Below are positions 38,331 to 47,518 of a stretch of DNA of 64,000 nt, one piece after another; position 1 is the first letter of the stretch, and each line of letters opens with the position of its first letter. The notes beneath the pieces are model-generated. The model made no database searches and had not been told where the DNA came from. It saw only the letters and a list, made by a program, of their open reading frames with translations. This stretch comes from Paracoccus onchidii. Its GTDB lineage: Bacteria > Pseudomonadota > Alphaproteobacteria > Rhodobacterales > Rhodobacteraceae. The translations under genes were made by a program, and so were the position numbers. The DNA is taken from NCBI RefSeq assembly GCF_028294535.1, contig NZ_JAQBIE010000018.1:1-64000 (forward strand), in the 5' to 3' direction.

Positions 38331-38356
38331 AGCCCCGCCGGTGTGTCGGCGGGGCT
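38331..38356 (-). terminator. hairpin after rplP, terminator-like on the minus strand
   Basis: AGCCCCGCCG and CGGCGGGGCT form a 10-bp perfect stem with loop GTGTGT. The T-run (TTTTTT) lies on the minus-strand side, so it would stop antisense rather than sense transcription; on the plus strand only TTAGAATTT follows. Confidence 0.5.
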
Positions 38357-38497
38357 TAGAATTTCCCGACAAGGGGAAAAGGGCTTGCCAAGCGGGGATT
38401 GTCCCTGTATGGGCAGGCCTTCATCACGAAACTCCACCGGAATCAGGGTGGCCCGGACAATCCGGGGCTCTCCGGTGATGTTGGAAAGGACATGCGC

Positions 38498-38704
38498 ATG
38501 GACGCGCAAGAACTGAAATCGAAAACGCCTGACCAGCTGCAAGAGCAGCTTGTCGCGCTGAAGAAGGAAGCGTTCAACCTGCGCTTCCAGCAGGCCACCG
38601 GCCAGCTTGAAAACACCGCTCGCATGCGCACCGTCCGTCGTGACGTTGCTCGTGTGAAAACCATTTTGAACCAGAAAGCGGCGGAAGCCGCGGCCTCGAA
38701 GTAA
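38498..38704 (+). CDS. rpmC: 50S ribosomal protein L29
   Basis: A 68-residue L29 with [37 protein letters not shown] and the R-rich second helix. Of two ATGs six bases apart, the second is chosen because the GGAAAGGA site is then eight bases away; the first would be only one base from it. A 200-base gap with a hairpin separates it from rplP, longer than usual in this operon. Confidence 0.95.
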   Translation: MDAQELKSKTPDQLQEQLVALKKEAFNLRFQQATGQLENTARMRTVRRDVARVKTILNQKAAEAAASK

Positions 38705-38716
38705 GGAGACCGGCCC

Positions 38717-38962
38717 ATGCCCAAACGTATCCTGCAAGGCCGCGTGACCAGCGACAAGAACGAGCAGACCGTCACGGTTCTGGTCGAGCGTCGTTTCAAA
38801 CACCCGCTGCTGCACAAGACCGTTCGTTCGTCCAAGAAATACCGGGCGCATGACGAAACCAACCAATTCAAGGTCGGCGACATGGTTCGCATTGTCGAAT
38901 GTGCCCCGATTTCGAAGACGAAACGCTGGACTGTCCTGACGGACGAAGCTGCTTCGGCATAA
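38717..38962 (+). CDS. rpsQ: 30S ribosomal protein S17
   Basis: An 81-residue S17 with the OB-fold signature [39 protein letters not shown] and [17 protein letters not shown]. It follows rpmC closely with a GGAGACC site. Confidence 0.98.
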   Translation: MPKRILQGRVTSDKNEQTVTVLVERRFKHPLLHKTVRSSKKYRAHDETNQFKVGDMVRIVECAPISKTKRWTVLTDEAASA

Positions 38963-39038
38963 GTCCATCATCACAGATCAGTAATGATCGAAACCCTGGG
39001 GCCGGATAGGCCGGTCCCCAAAGGTCGGGAGAAACCAA

Positions 39039-39407
39039 ATGATCCAGATGCAGACCAATCTGGATGTTGCTGACAACTCCGGCGCTCGCCGGGTTCAGTG
39101 CATCAAGGTCCTGGGTGGTTCGCACCGTCGCTATGCGTCGGTGGGCGACATCATCGTCGTTTCCGTCAAGGAAGCCATCCCGCGGGGCCGGGTCAAGAAA
39201 GGCGACGTCCGCAAGGCCGTAGTCGTCCGCACCGCGAAAGAAGTTAAACGTGAAGACGGAACCTCGATCCGCTTTGACCGCAACGCCGCAGTCGTCCTGA
39301 ACAACCAGGGCGAACCGGTCGGAACCCGTATTTTCGGGCCGGTCGTTCGCGAGCTGCGCGCCAAGAACTTCATGAAGATCATCTCGCTTGCTCCGGAGGT
39401 GCTGTAA
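39039..39407 (+). CDS. rplN: 50S ribosomal protein L14
   Basis: A 122-residue L14, exactly the usual length, with [39 protein letters not shown] and [21 protein letters not shown]. It forms an intersubunit bridge. Its stop overlaps the rplX start (TAATG). Confidence 0.98.
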   Translation: MIQMQTNLDVADNSGARRVQCIKVLGGSHRRYASVGDIIVVSVKEAIPRGRVKKGDVRKAVVVRTAKEVKREDGTSIRFDRNAAVVLNNQGEPVGTRIFGPVVRELRAKNFMKIISLAPEVL

Positions 39408-39712
39408 TGGCTGCCAAGCTGAAAAAGGGCGACAAGGTCGTCGTGCTTGCCGGCAAGGACAAGGGCAAGCAGGGCGAGATCACCGCGGTGATGCCCAAGG
39501 ACAACAAGGCCATTGTTGACGGCGTGAACATCGCTATCCGTCATCAGCGCCAGACCCAGACCAGCCAGGGAGGCCGCACGCCGAAGGCGATGCCGATCGA
39601 CCTGTCGAACCTGGCCCTCATGGACAAGAACGGCAAAGCGACCCGCGTCGGCTTCCGCGAGGAAGACGGCAAGAAGGTCCGTTTCGCCAAGACCACGGGA
39701 GACGTGATCTGA
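39407..39712 (+). CDS. rplX: 50S ribosomal protein L24
   Basis: A 101-residue L24 with a KOW motif ([20 protein letters not shown]) and [20 protein letters not shown]. An early assembly protein of the 50S subunit. Overlaps both neighbours by TAATG and TGATG. Confidence 0.98.
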   Translation: MAAKLKKGDKVVVLAGKDKGKQGEITAVMPKDNKAIVDGVNIAIRHQRQTQTSQGGRTPKAMPIDLSNLALMDKNGKATRVGFREEDGKKVRFAKTTGDVI

Positions 39713-40272
39713 TGCTGGACGCTGCAAATTACACTCCGCGCCTCAAGGTGCAGTATCGCGAGTCGATCAAGGCTGCTTTGAAAGAAGAGTTCGCCTACAA
39801 GAACGACATGCAGATCCCGCGTCTGGACAAAATCGTCCTGAACATGGGGATCGGCGAAGCGGTCAAGGACACCAAGAAGGTGAAGCAGGGCGCTGAAGAG
39901 CTGTCGCTGATCGCCGGTCAGAAGGCTGTCATCACCAAGGCGAAGAACTCGATCGCAGGGTTCCGCGTCCGTGAGGAAATGCCCCTGGGCGCCAAGGTCA
40001 CGCTGCGCGGCAACCGGATGTATGAATTCCTGGACCGCCTGATCAATATCGCGATGCCCCGGATCCGCGACTTTCGCGGCGTCAAGGGCACCTCTTTCGA
40101 CGGCCGCGGCAACTATGCCATGGGCATGAAAGAGCACATCGTGTTCCCGGAAATCAACTTCGACAAGGTCGACGAAGTTCTGGGGATGGACATCATCATC
40201 TGCACCACCGCGAAGACCGACGCGGAAGCGAAGTCGCTGTTGAAGCATTTCAACATGCCGTTCACCAGCTAA
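39712..40272 (+). CDS. rplE: 50S ribosomal protein L5
   Basis: A 186-residue L5 that binds 5S rRNA. It shows [20 protein letters not shown], the tRNA-facing [19 protein letters not shown] and the end [22 protein letters not shown]. Translationally coupled to rplX. Confidence 0.98.
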   Translation: MLDAANYTPRLKVQYRESIKAALKEEFAYKNDMQIPRLDKIVLNMGIGEAVKDTKKVKQGAEELSLIAGQKAVITKAKNSIAGFRVREEMPLGAKVTLRGNRMYEFLDRLINIAMPRIRDFRGVKGTSFDGRGNYAMGMKEHIVFPEINFDKVDEVLGMDIIICTTAKTDAEAKSLLKHFNMPFTS

Positions 40273-40291
40273 TTCGCGGAGGGAAGAAGAT

Positions 40292-40597
40292 ATGGCAAAG
40301 AAATCGATGGTTGAGCGCGAGAAAAAGCGCCAGCGCATGGTCGCGAAATACGCTGAGAAGCGTGCGGCCCTGAACGCGATCGTCAAAGATCAGTCCCTGC
40401 CGATGGAAGAGCGGTTCAAGGCTTCGCTGAAGCTGGCCGAACTGCCGCGTAATTCCTCGGCTACGCGGCTTCACAACCGTGACCAGCTGACCGGTCGTCC
40501 GAAAGGTTACTACCGGAAACTGAAACTCAGCCGGATCTCACTGCGCGAGCTTGCCTCGAACGGTTTGGTTCCGGGTATGGTCAAATCTAGCTGGTAA
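40292..40597 (+). CDS. rpsN: 30S ribosomal protein S14 (zinc-free type)
   Basis: A 101-residue long-form S14. It has no CxxC pairs, so it is the zinc-independent C-minus paralogue; the conserved end is [19 protein letters not shown] and [24 protein letters not shown] site precedes the ATG. Confidence 0.98.
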   Translation: MAKKSMVEREKKRQRMVAKYAEKRAALNAIVKDQSLPMEERFKASLKLAELPRNSSATRLHNRDQLTGRPKGYYRKLKLSRISLRELASNGLVPGMVKSSW

Positions 40598-40607
40598 GGG
40601 GGTACTG

Positions 40608-41006
40608 ATGTCGATGAACGATCCTCTCGGCGATATGCTGACCCGCATCCGCAATGCGCAGATGCGCGGCAAATCGACCGTGCGCACCCCGACCTCCAAG
40701 CTGCGCGCTTGGGTTCTGGACGTGCTTCAATCCGAAGGTTACATCCGCGGCTACGAGGAAGTGACCACCGATGCCGGCCACAAAGAGCTGGAAATCGGCC
40801 TGAAATACTTCGATGGCACCCCGGTGATCCGGGAATTGTCGCGCGTTTCGACGCCTGGTCGCCGCGTTTACGCTGGCGCCAAGGAACTGCCGCAGGTTCG
40901 TCAGGGCCTGGGCGTTTCGATCGTGTCGACGCCGAAAGGTGTCATGTCGGATGCAGCGGCTCGCAACGCCAATGTTGGCGGCGAAGTCCTCTGCACGGTA
41001 TTCTAA
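40608..41006 (+). CDS. rpsH: 30S ribosomal protein S8
   Basis: A 132-residue S8 with [20 protein letters not shown] and the C-terminal [19 protein letters not shown] and GGEVLCTVF. In E. coli S8 represses the spc operon by binding the rplE leader. The start follows AAGGGGG; a longer in-frame start overlaps rpsN and is rejected. Confidence 0.98.
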   Translation: MSMNDPLGDMLTRIRNAQMRGKSTVRTPTSKLRAWVLDVLQSEGYIRGYEEVTTDAGHKELEIGLKYFDGTPVIRELSRVSTPGRRVYAGAKELPQVRQGLGVSIVSTPKGVMSDAAARNANVGGEVLCTVF

Positions 41007-41018
41007 GGAGGGCAGCAG

Positions 41019-41552
41019 ATGTCTCGGATTGGTAAGAAACCGGTCGAACTGCCCAAGGGCGTCACGGCCGAAGTCAAAGGTCAGACGATTGAAGTGAAGG
41101 GTCCCAAGGGTGCCCGCAGCTTCACCGCGACCGATGATGTCACCATCGCACTCGATGACGGTCTCGTGCGGGTTACCCCGCGCGGAACGTCAAAGCGGGC
41201 CCGCCAACAGTGGGGCATGACCCGCTCGATGGTGGAAAACCTGACGGTCGGCGTGTCGACGGGCTTTAAGAAAGAGCTGGAAATCCAGGGTGTGGGTTAC
41301 CGCGCGCAGATGCAGGGCAAAACCCTGAAGCTGTCGCTGGGTTATTCGCATGAGGTGAATTTCGAAACGCCCGACGGCGTGACGATCACGGCTCCGAAGC
41401 AGACCGAAGTTGTTGTCGAAGGTGTCGATCAGCAGCTGGTCGGCCAGGTTGCGGCAAACATTCGTGAATGGCGTCGTCCCGAGCCCTATAAGGGCAAGGG
41501 TATCCGCTATAAGGACGAGTATGTTTTCCGCAAGGAAGGCAAGAAGAAGTAA
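41019..41552 (+). CDS. rplF: 50S ribosomal protein L6
   Basis: A 177-residue L6, two related domains, with [19 protein letters not shown], the [18 protein letters not shown] stretch and the family end [23 protein letters not shown]. It binds near the sarcin-ricin loop. An AGGAGGGCAG site precedes the ATG. Confidence 0.98.
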   Translation: MSRIGKKPVELPKGVTAEVKGQTIEVKGPKGARSFTATDDVTIALDDGLVRVTPRGTSKRARQQWGMTRSMVENLTVGVSTGFKKELEIQGVGYRAQMQGKTLKLSLGYSHEVNFETPDGVTITAPKQTEVVVEGVDQQLVGQVAANIREWRRPEPYKGKGIRYKDEYVFRKEGKKK

Positions 41553-41564
41553 GGGGCGCGAGAA

Positions 41565-41924
41565 ATGGCACTGAAAAAGCAAGAGCTGTTCCGCAAGCGC
41601 CGCTTGCGCGTACGGAACAAACTGCGGGCGATGTCGAATGGCCGTCCGCGTCTGTCGGTTCACCGTTCGTCCAAGAATATCTCGGTTCAGGTCATCGACG
41701 ACCTGAATGGCGTGACCCTGGCTTCGGCCAGCTCGCTGGAGAAAGATCTTGGCATCGTGGGCAAGAACAACGTCGAAGCGGCCGCCAAGGTCGGTGCGGC
41801 GATTGCCGAGCGTGCGAAGAAAGCCGGTGTCGAAGACGTGGTCTTCGATCGCGGTGGTTTCATCTTCCACGGCAAGATCAAGGCTTTGGCTGACGCTGCA
41901 CGCGAAGGCGGACTGAAGTTCTGA
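41565..41924 (+). CDS. rplR: 50S ribosomal protein L18
   Basis: A 119-residue L18, a 5S rRNA binder, with [36 protein letters not shown] and the end [20 protein letters not shown] 133-base gap holding several small hairpins (for example GGCGCG-ATCA-CGCGCC near 42022-42037) separates it from rpsE. Confidence 0.98.
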   Translation: MALKKQELFRKRRLRVRNKLRAMSNGRPRLSVHRSSKNISVQVIDDLNGVTLASASSLEKDLGIVGKNNVEAAAKVGAAIAERAKKAGVEDVVFDRGGFIFHGKIKALADAAREGGLKF

Positions 41925-42057
41925 TGCATGCGGGTGGCGCGTTCCGGTTTCCGGGGCGCGCCATCCCGATGATCCGGGGCCCGTTTGCCTGGCAGGCGGG
42001 CCACTTGGATTGGTAAGTAACGGCGCGATCAGCGCGCCACCTAGAAAGGAATGCCTT

Positions 42058-42630
42058 ATGGCAGAACGTGATAACCGCCGGAGCCGTCGCGACGACCGTG
42101 ACGAAACCCCGGAATTCGCCGATCGCCTTGTTGCGATCAACCGTGTGTCGAAAACCGTCAAGGGTGGTAAGCGCTTTGGCTTTGCCGCACTTGTTGTGGT
42201 TGGCGACCAGCGTGGCCGTGTCGGCTTTGGCAAAGGTAAGGCCAAGGAAGTCCCCGAGGCGATCCGCAAGGCGACCGAACAGGCAAAACGCAACATGATC
42301 CGCGTGCCGCTGCGTGATGGCCGCACGTTGCACCACGACATCGAAGGCCGTCATGGCGCCGGCAAGGTGGTCATGCGCACCGCCGTTCCCGGTACCGGGA
42401 TCATCGCCGGTGGTCCGATGCGCGCCGTCTTCGAGATGCTGGGCGTGCAGGACGTCGTCGCCAAGTCGCTGGGTTCGCAGAACCCGTATAACATGATCCG
42501 TGCAACGCTTGACGGTCTGAAGCTGGGTTCGAGCCCGCGCTCGGTTGCTCAGCGTCGTGGCAAGAAAGTCGCCGACATCCTGCCGTCGCAAGACAAGGCT
42601 CCGGCTGCTGCCGAAGCTGCTCAGGCGTAA
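42058..42630 (+). CDS. rpsE: 30S ribosomal protein S5
   Basis: A 190-residue S5 with the N-terminal double-stranded RNA-binding domain ([29 protein letters not shown] in pieces) and the [22 protein letters not shown] domain. It helps decoding accuracy. The ATG has an AGAAAGGA site; an in-frame upstream start lacks conservation. Confidence 0.97.
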   Translation: MAERDNRRSRRDDRDETPEFADRLVAINRVSKTVKGGKRFGFAALVVVGDQRGRVGFGKGKAKEVPEAIRKATEQAKRNMIRVPLRDGRTLHHDIEGRHGAGKVVMRTAVPGTGIIAGGPMRAVFEMLGVQDVVAKSLGSQNPYNMIRATLDGLKLGSSPRSVAQRRGKKVADILPSQDKAPAAAEAAQA

Positions 42631-42641
42631 GGAGTAGAGAC

Positions 42642-42830
42642 ATGGCAAAAACCATCGTCGTCAAGCAAATCGGTTCGCCGATGCGCCGCCCTGCCATCCA
42701 GCGTGCGACGCTGAAAGGCCTGGGCCTGAACAAGATGAACCGCACGCGCGAGCTGGAAGATACCCCCTCGGTGCGCGGCATGGTCAACAAGATCCCGCAT
42801 CTTGTGACGATCATCGAAGAAAAGAACTGA
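42642..42830 (+). CDS. rpmD: 50S ribosomal protein L30
   Basis: A 62-residue L30 with [20 protein letters not shown] and [19 protein letters not shown]. It is the last ribosomal gene of the block: tandem terminators follow within four bases, and rplO and secY, which follow in E. coli, are absent here. Confidence 0.98.
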   Translation: MAKTIVVKQIGSPMRRPAIQRATLKGLGLNKMNRTRELEDTPSVRGMVNKIPHLVTIIEEKN

Positions 42831-42833
42831 TCC

Positions 42834-42858
42834 AAGGCCGGGGCGACCCGGCCTTTTT
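42834..42858 (+). terminator. first terminator after rpmD
   Basis: AAGGCCGGG and CCCGGCCTT form a 9-bp stem with loop GCGA, followed by TTTTTCTTTTT. It begins three bases after the stop codon and ends the spc operon. Confidence 0.92.
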
Positions 42859-42864
42859 CTTTTT

Positions 42865-42890
42865 GGGGCGCCGGTTTGGCGCCCCGTTTT
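42865..42890 (+). terminator. second, tandem terminator after rpmD
   Basis: GGGGCGCC and GGCGCCCC form an 8-bp stem with loop GGTTT, followed by GTTTT. The T-run is on the plus strand, so it backs up the first terminator, although it also lies just past the end of the convergent aminotransferase gene. Confidence 0.75.
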
Positions 42891-42895
42891 CTAGG

Positions 42896-44011
42896 TCAGA
42901 TGACCTGTTCGATGGCCGTGCGCAGCCGCGTGACCGTGCCCTGGACATCCTTCAACTTGTCCAAGCCGAACAATCCGACGCGGAAGGTTGAAAACGAATC
43001 TCCTTCGTTCACGGCCAGTGGGACGCCTGCCGCGATCTGCATCCCTTGCGAGGCGAATTTCTGCCCCGATTTCACGTCCGGATCGTCGGTATAGGACACG
43101 ACAACACCCGGCGCCCCAAATCCGGGTGCCGCGACGGAATGCAGACCCTTTTCGGCCATCAGGGATCGCACAGCATCGCCCAGTTCCCATTGCGCCTGTT
43201 GGGCACGGTCGAACCCGAATGCGCGGGTTTCCTCGATCGTATCGCGCAGGCCGGTCAGTGCGTCGGTCGGCATGGTGGCGTGATAGGCGTGACCGCCGTT
43301 TTCATACGCGGCCATGATCGCGCGCCATTTCTTCAGGTCCAGCGCAAAGCTGTCGCTGTCGGTGTCTTCCAGTCGGGCCGCTGCGCGTGACGAGAACATG
43401 ACCAACCCCGCAGAAGGCGACGCGGACCAGCCCTTTTGCGGCGCGGAAATCAGCAGGTCGACACCGGTTTTTGCCATATCGACCCAGATCGCGCCCGACG
43501 CGATGCAATCGAGAATAAAAAGCGCGCCGACCTCATGCGCGGCGTCGGCAAGGGCGGTGATGTAATCATCGGGCAGGATCACGCCAGCCGAGGTTTCGAC
43601 ATGTGGTGCACAGACGATATCGGGTCGGTTGGTGCGGATCTGCGCGATGACGTCATCGATGGCAGGCGGTGCATAGGCCGGTTGCGGCCCGTTTCCTGTG
43701 GGTCTGGCCATTTCGACATGGATGTCACGGGCGATGCCACTGGTTTCGAAGATCTGGCTCCAGCGATAGCTGAACCAGCCATTGCGGATGATGAAGACAT
43801 TCGCGTCCCTGCCGAATTGTCGCGCGACGGCCTCCATCGCGACCGTTCCGCCGCCTGGAATAATGGCAACCTGATGGGCCGAGTATACCTGTTTCAGCGA
43901 TGCTGACAGGTCGCGCATGACCTGTTGAAAGCGTTGCGACATATGATTCAGCGACCGGTCCGTGAAAACGACCGAAAATTCCAGCAATCCATCGGGATCA
44001 ACGGCTGACAT
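42896..44011 (-). CDS. class V aminotransferase (alanine/serine-glyoxylate type)
   Basis: A 371-residue PLP enzyme of the class V family. The PLP lysine is Lys193 in ISAPQKGWSASPSAG, the glycine-rich PIPGGGTVAME-like segment lies near residue 52, and DIVCAPHVETSAGV and LFILDCIASGA form the cofactor pocket with Asp168. Alanine-glyoxylate, serine-glyoxylate or aminoethylphosphonate transaminase activity cannot be separated by eye. The chosen ATG is seven bases after a GGAAAGGAAG site; an in-frame ATG six codons earlier overlaps that site. It is convergent with the spc operon. Confidence 0.85.
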   Translation of the reverse strand: MSAVDPDGLLEFSVVFTDRSLNHMSQRFQQVMRDLSASLKQVYSAHQVAIIPGGGTVAMEAVARQFGRDANVFIIRNGWFSYRWSQIFETSGIARDIHVEMARPTGNGPQPAYAPPAIDDVIAQIRTNRPDIVCAPHVETSAGVILPDDYITALADAAHEVGALFILDCIASGAIWVDMAKTGVDLLISAPQKGWSASPSAGLVMFSSRAAARLEDTDSDSFALDLKKWRAIMAAYENGGHAYHATMPTDALTGLRDTIEETRAFGFDRAQQAQWELGDAVRSLMAEKGLHSVAAPGFGAPGVVVSYTDDPDVKSGQKFASQGMQIAAGVPLAVNEGDSFSTFRVGLFGLDKLKDVQGTVTRLRTAIEQVI

Positions 44012-44133
44012 TGGGGGCTTCCTTTCCATGAAGGCGTGTCTTGCGGCAGGCTAGCGCGCCGTGAGATCCTTCACCAGCCCGGGGCGGCGGCTTACCCCTT
44101 GCAGCCGGGGCCATTGCGTGACTACCTTGCGGG

Positions 44134-44139
44134 TATAAT
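44134..44139 (+). promoter_or_regulatory. -10 element upstream of the polyamine cluster
   Basis: A perfect TATAAT lies 18 bases before the amidotransferase start codon; no good -35 is seen at 16-18 bases upstream (CCATTG is the best). An activator-dependent promoter would fit. The leader would be very short. Confidence 0.5.
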
Positions 44140-44157
44140 CAAAACCATGGGTTATTC

Positions 44158-44856
44158 ATGCGTATCGGCATACTTCAATGTGGCCAGTCGCCCGCCGAGT
44201 TGAAGGGCGAGATTGGCGACTATCCGGACATGTTTGTCCGCCTTCTGGCTGACAGGGGGTTCGACTTCGATGTTTATCATGTCGAGAACATGCAATTTCC
44301 TGCTGACATCGATGATGCCGATGGATGGCTGCTGACCGGATCGCGCCACGGTGCCTATGAGGACCATCCGTTCATCGCGCCGCTGGAAACGCTTGTTCGG
44401 AAAATCTATGACGCGGGAATCCCGGTGGTCGGCATCTGCTTTGGTCATCAGATCATTGCCCAGGCGCTTGGTGGCAAAGTGGAAAAATATTCCGGCGGAT
44501 GGGCGGTCGGGGCGCAGGATTATGATTTCGATGGTGTTCCAGTCACCCTGAATGCGTGGCACCAGGATCAGGTCGTGTCGCTACCAGAAGGTGCCCGGGT
44601 GGCCGGGCGCAATGCCTTTTGTGCGAATGCGGCGCTGATTTATGGGGATCGCGCCTATACGATTCAGGCCCATCCCGAATTCGACGACACGGTGGTGCAG
44701 GGGTTGATGGACACGCGCGCCAAAGGCGTTGTTCCCCAACCGCTGCTGGACCGTGCAGCGCAGCGCATGGGAGAGGTCAAGGCCTCACACGCCATTGCCG
44801 ACCGTATGGAAACGTTTTTCAAATTGCCGCGCCGCAAGGCAGAGGGGGCCGCATGA
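44158..44856 (+). CDS. class I glutamine amidotransferase
   Basis: A 232-residue class I amidotransferase domain with the full triad Cys94 (VGICFGHQII), His172 and Glu174 (QAHPEF). It resembles stand-alone GMP synthase-like amidotransferases. It is coupled by ATGA to a glutamine synthetase-like ligase and an FAD oxidase, so it probably acts in the gamma-glutamyl polyamine pathway, perhaps hydrolysing gamma-glutamyl-GABA as PuuD does; PuuD itself belongs to a different branch (peptidase C26), so this role is inferred from context. Confidence 0.85.
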   Translation: MRIGILQCGQSPAELKGEIGDYPDMFVRLLADRGFDFDVYHVENMQFPADIDDADGWLLTGSRHGAYEDHPFIAPLETLVRKIYDAGIPVVGICFGHQIIAQALGGKVEKYSGGWAVGAQDYDFDGVPVTLNAWHQDQVVSLPEGARVAGRNAFCANAALIYGDRAYTIQAHPEFDDTVVQGLMDTRAKGVVPQPLLDRAAQRMGEVKASHAIADRMETFFKLPRRKAEGAA

Positions 44857-46211
44857 GCGCCGAATGGCTGAAGGGTGCGCCGCAGGCCGCACGAGATTAT
44901 CTGGCCGAACGCAGGCTGGACGAGGTGGAATGTATCGTTGCCGATATCGCCGGTGTCGCGCGGGGCAAGGCGATGCCCGCGTCGAAATTTGTGCGGCAGG
45001 ACAAGTTCTACCTGCCCAATTCGATCTTTCTTCAGACGATCACGGGCGAATGGGCCGACAATCCCGCCGGCGCGTTTACCGAGCCTGACATGATTCTGAC
45101 ACCGGATTACAGCACCGCAGCCGCAGCGCCGTGGACGGCCGACTGGACCATGCAGGTCATCCATGACGCCCATGACCAGCAGGGAAACCCGATCCCTATC
45201 GCGCCGCGCAACGTGTTGAAGCGCGTGGTCAAGCTGTATCAGGACAAGGGATGGAAACCGGTCGTCGCCCCGGAGATGGAGTTCTTTCTGGTCGCCCGAA
45301 ATACGGATCCCAATCAGCCGATCATCCCGCCGATGGGCCGCACGGGCCGCAGGGCGGCCGCCAAGCAGGCATATTCGATGTCCGCGGTGGATGAATACGG
45401 CAAGGTCATCGACGATATCTATGATTTCGCCGAAAGTCAGGGGTTTGAAATCGATGGCATCCTGCAAGAAGGCGGGGCTGGACAGATCGAGATCAATCTC
45501 AATCATGGTGATCCGGTCGCTTTGGCTGACGAGATGTTCTATTTCAAGCGACTGATCCGAGAGGCTGCGCTGCGTCATGATTGTTTCGCGACCTTCATGG
45601 CCAAGCCCATCGAGGGCGAACCGGGCAGCGCGATGCATATCCATCACTCGGTGGTCGATCTGGCGTCGGGCCGGAATATCTTTTCCGATGCCGAAGGGAA
45701 CGAGACACCGGATTTCCTGAATTTCATTGGCGGCATGCAGCGGCATCTGCCCGCCGCCGTGGCTTTGCTGGCGCCCTATGTGAACAGCTATCGTCGCTAT
45801 GTTCCCGATTTTGCCGCGCCGATCAATCTGGAATGGGGGCGCGACAACCGGACCACCGGACTGCGCGTGCCGATCTCGGAGGCCGAGGCGCGTCGTGTTG
45901 AAAACCGGTTGGCCGGAATGGACTGCAACCCCTATCTGGGGATCGCGGCGTCGTTGGCATGCGGTTATCTGGGTTTGATCGAACAGCAGGGGCCGCGTGC
46001 GCAATGCCGGGGTGACGCCTATATGTCGCGGGATGAGCTGCCGTATAACCTGGGCGATGCACTGGATCTGATGACCGAAAGCCAGCCCATGCGCGATGTG
46101 CTGGGCGCAGAATTCGTCGATCTTTACGAAGCGGTGAAACGCAACGAATACAAAGAGTTCCTTCAGGTCATCAGCCCGTGGGAGCGGGAACATCTGCTGT
46201 TGAACGTATGA
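44853..46211 (+). CDS. puuA: glutamine synthetase family protein, gamma-glutamylputrescine synthetase-like
   Basis: A 452-residue ligase of the glutamine synthetase fold. The catalytic C-terminal domain has PVVAPEMEFFLVA, GAGQIEINLNHGDPV, FMAKPIEGEPGSAMHIHHS and the WGRDNRTTGLRVP arginine segment. The sequence is closer to PuuA-type enzymes than to GlnA: no adenylylation loop and a shorter N-terminus (GVARGKAMPASKF). PuuA joins glutamate to putrescine using ATP. It overlaps both neighbours by ATGA, which supports a Puu-type operon. Another gamma-glutamyl amine could be the substrate. Confidence 0.85.
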   Translation: MSAEWLKGAPQAARDYLAERRLDEVECIVADIAGVARGKAMPASKFVRQDKFYLPNSIFLQTITGEWADNPAGAFTEPDMILTPDYSTAAAAPWTADWTMQVIHDAHDQQGNPIPIAPRNVLKRVVKLYQDKGWKPVVAPEMEFFLVARNTDPNQPIIPPMGRTGRRAAAKQAYSMSAVDEYGKVIDDIYDFAESQGFEIDGILQEGGAGQIEINLNHGDPVALADEMFYFKRLIREAALRHDCFATFMAKPIEGEPGSAMHIHHSVVDLASGRNIFSDAEGNETPDFLNFIGGMQRHLPAAVALLAPYVNSYRRYVPDFAAPINLEWGRDNRTTGLRVPISEAEARRVENRLAGMDCNPYLGIAASLACGYLGLIEQQGPRAQCRGDAYMSRDELPYNLGDALDLMTESQPMRDVLGAEFVDLYEAVKRNEYKEFLQVISPWEREHLLLNV

Positions 46212-47518
46212 ACCTGTTATATGTGAACGATCGTCGCGGCGAATATCCCGACAGCGTCTATGCCGCGACGCGGACGCATCTGGACCCATTTCCTACCTTG
46301 CAGGGCCCGATTCGTGCCGATGTAGCGGTTATTGGCGGCGGATATACCGGGTTGTCGGCGGCACTGCATCTGGCGCGGGCTGGCTTGGATGTGGCGTTGG
46401 TCGAGGCGCATCGCGTCGGGTTCGGGGCGTCAGGCCGCAATGGCGGGCAGATCGGTTCCGGGCAACGACAAGAGATCGACTGGCTGGAAAGGCATCTGGG
46501 CACGGACCAGGCTGCGCATTTATGGTCTTTGGCGCAAGAGGCCAAAGCGTTGGTGCGCAGTCTGGCAAAGGAAGCCGGGGTTCCGATCCGTGACGGGGTC
46601 GTGCATGCCTGTCGTAACCAGGCCGAGATAGATCACGCCAACAGCATGGCTGCGCATTTGCGGCAGGCATATGGCTATGAATCAATCGAGCTGCTGGATC
46701 GCGACGGATTGGCTGCCATGCTGGGCAGCGATGCCTATCGTGGCGGTGATGTCGACTGGGGGGCGGGGCATGTGCATCCCCTGAATCTTGCACTGGGCAT
46801 GGCGCGCCTGGCCGGGGAGGCAGGCGTCAGGCTGTATGAAAACACATATGTCAGCCGGGTGACCCACGCGACCCGGGCCGGTGAAAAGACCATCGTGCAT
46901 TGCGATGCGGGTCAGATCACCTGCGATCATCTGGTGCTGGCCGGAAACGGCTATCTGGGTCAGATCGAACCGAAGGTCGCGGCGCGGGTCATGCCGATCA
47001 ACAACTATATCGTGGCGACGGAGCCTTTGGGCGATCGGTTCCCCGATGTGCTGCCGCGCAATACGGCCGTTGCCGACACGAAATTCGTCGTCAACTATTG
47101 GCGGCTGGATGATGAACGGCGGCTGATTTTCGGGGGTGGCGAGACCGTTACCTATCGATTCCCGCGCGATATTGCGGCGGTCGTGCGGCCTCATCTTGCG
47201 GCGATCTATCCGCAGCTGGCCGATATTCCGCTGACCCATGCATGGGGCGGCACCCTGGCCATCACAATGAACCGCATGCCCTGTTTCGCACGACCCGCGC
47301 CCAATTGCCTGTCGGCCAGCGGATTTTCCGGCCATGGTGTAGCGCTGGCGACCCTGTCGGGGCAATTGATGGCAAAGGCCATCGCCGGTCAGGCATCGGG
47401 TTTCGACGCCATGGCGGCCGTTCCTACACCTGCATTTCCGGGTGGGGCGCTGCTGCGCGGTCCATTGCTGGTTGCGGGTATGGCCTGGTATGGGCTGCGT
47501 GATCGCCTGGGGTTCTAG
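46208..47518 (+). CDS. puuB: FAD-dependent oxidoreductase, gamma-glutamylputrescine oxidase-like
   Basis: A 436-residue DAO-family flavoprotein. The FAD-binding motif VAVIGGGYTGLSAALHLA lies near residue 40, followed by the GASGRNGGQIGSG stretch typical of PuuB/YobN-like amine oxidases, and a C-terminal AWGGTLAITMNRMP and SGFSGHGVALATLSG FAD-contact region. PuuB oxidises gamma-glutamylputrescine to the aldehyde with H2O2. It overlaps the ligase gene by ATGA. An aldehyde dehydrogenase (puuC) is not in this cluster. Confidence 0.87.
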   Translation: MNLLYVNDRRGEYPDSVYAATRTHLDPFPTLQGPIRADVAVIGGGYTGLSAALHLARAGLDVALVEAHRVGFGASGRNGGQIGSGQRQEIDWLERHLGTDQAAHLWSLAQEAKALVRSLAKEAGVPIRDGVVHACRNQAEIDHANSMAAHLRQAYGYESIELLDRDGLAAMLGSDAYRGGDVDWGAGHVHPLNLALGMARLAGEAGVRLYENTYVSRVTHATRAGEKTIVHCDAGQITCDHLVLAGNGYLGQIEPKVAARVMPINNYIVATEPLGDRFPDVLPRNTAVADTKFVVNYWRLDDERRLIFGGGETVTYRFPRDIAAVVRPHLAAIYPQLADIPLTHAWGGTLAITMNRMPCFARPAPNCLSASGFSGHGVALATLSGQLMAKAIAGQASGFDAMAAVPTPAFPGGALLRGPLLVAGMAWYGLRDRLGF

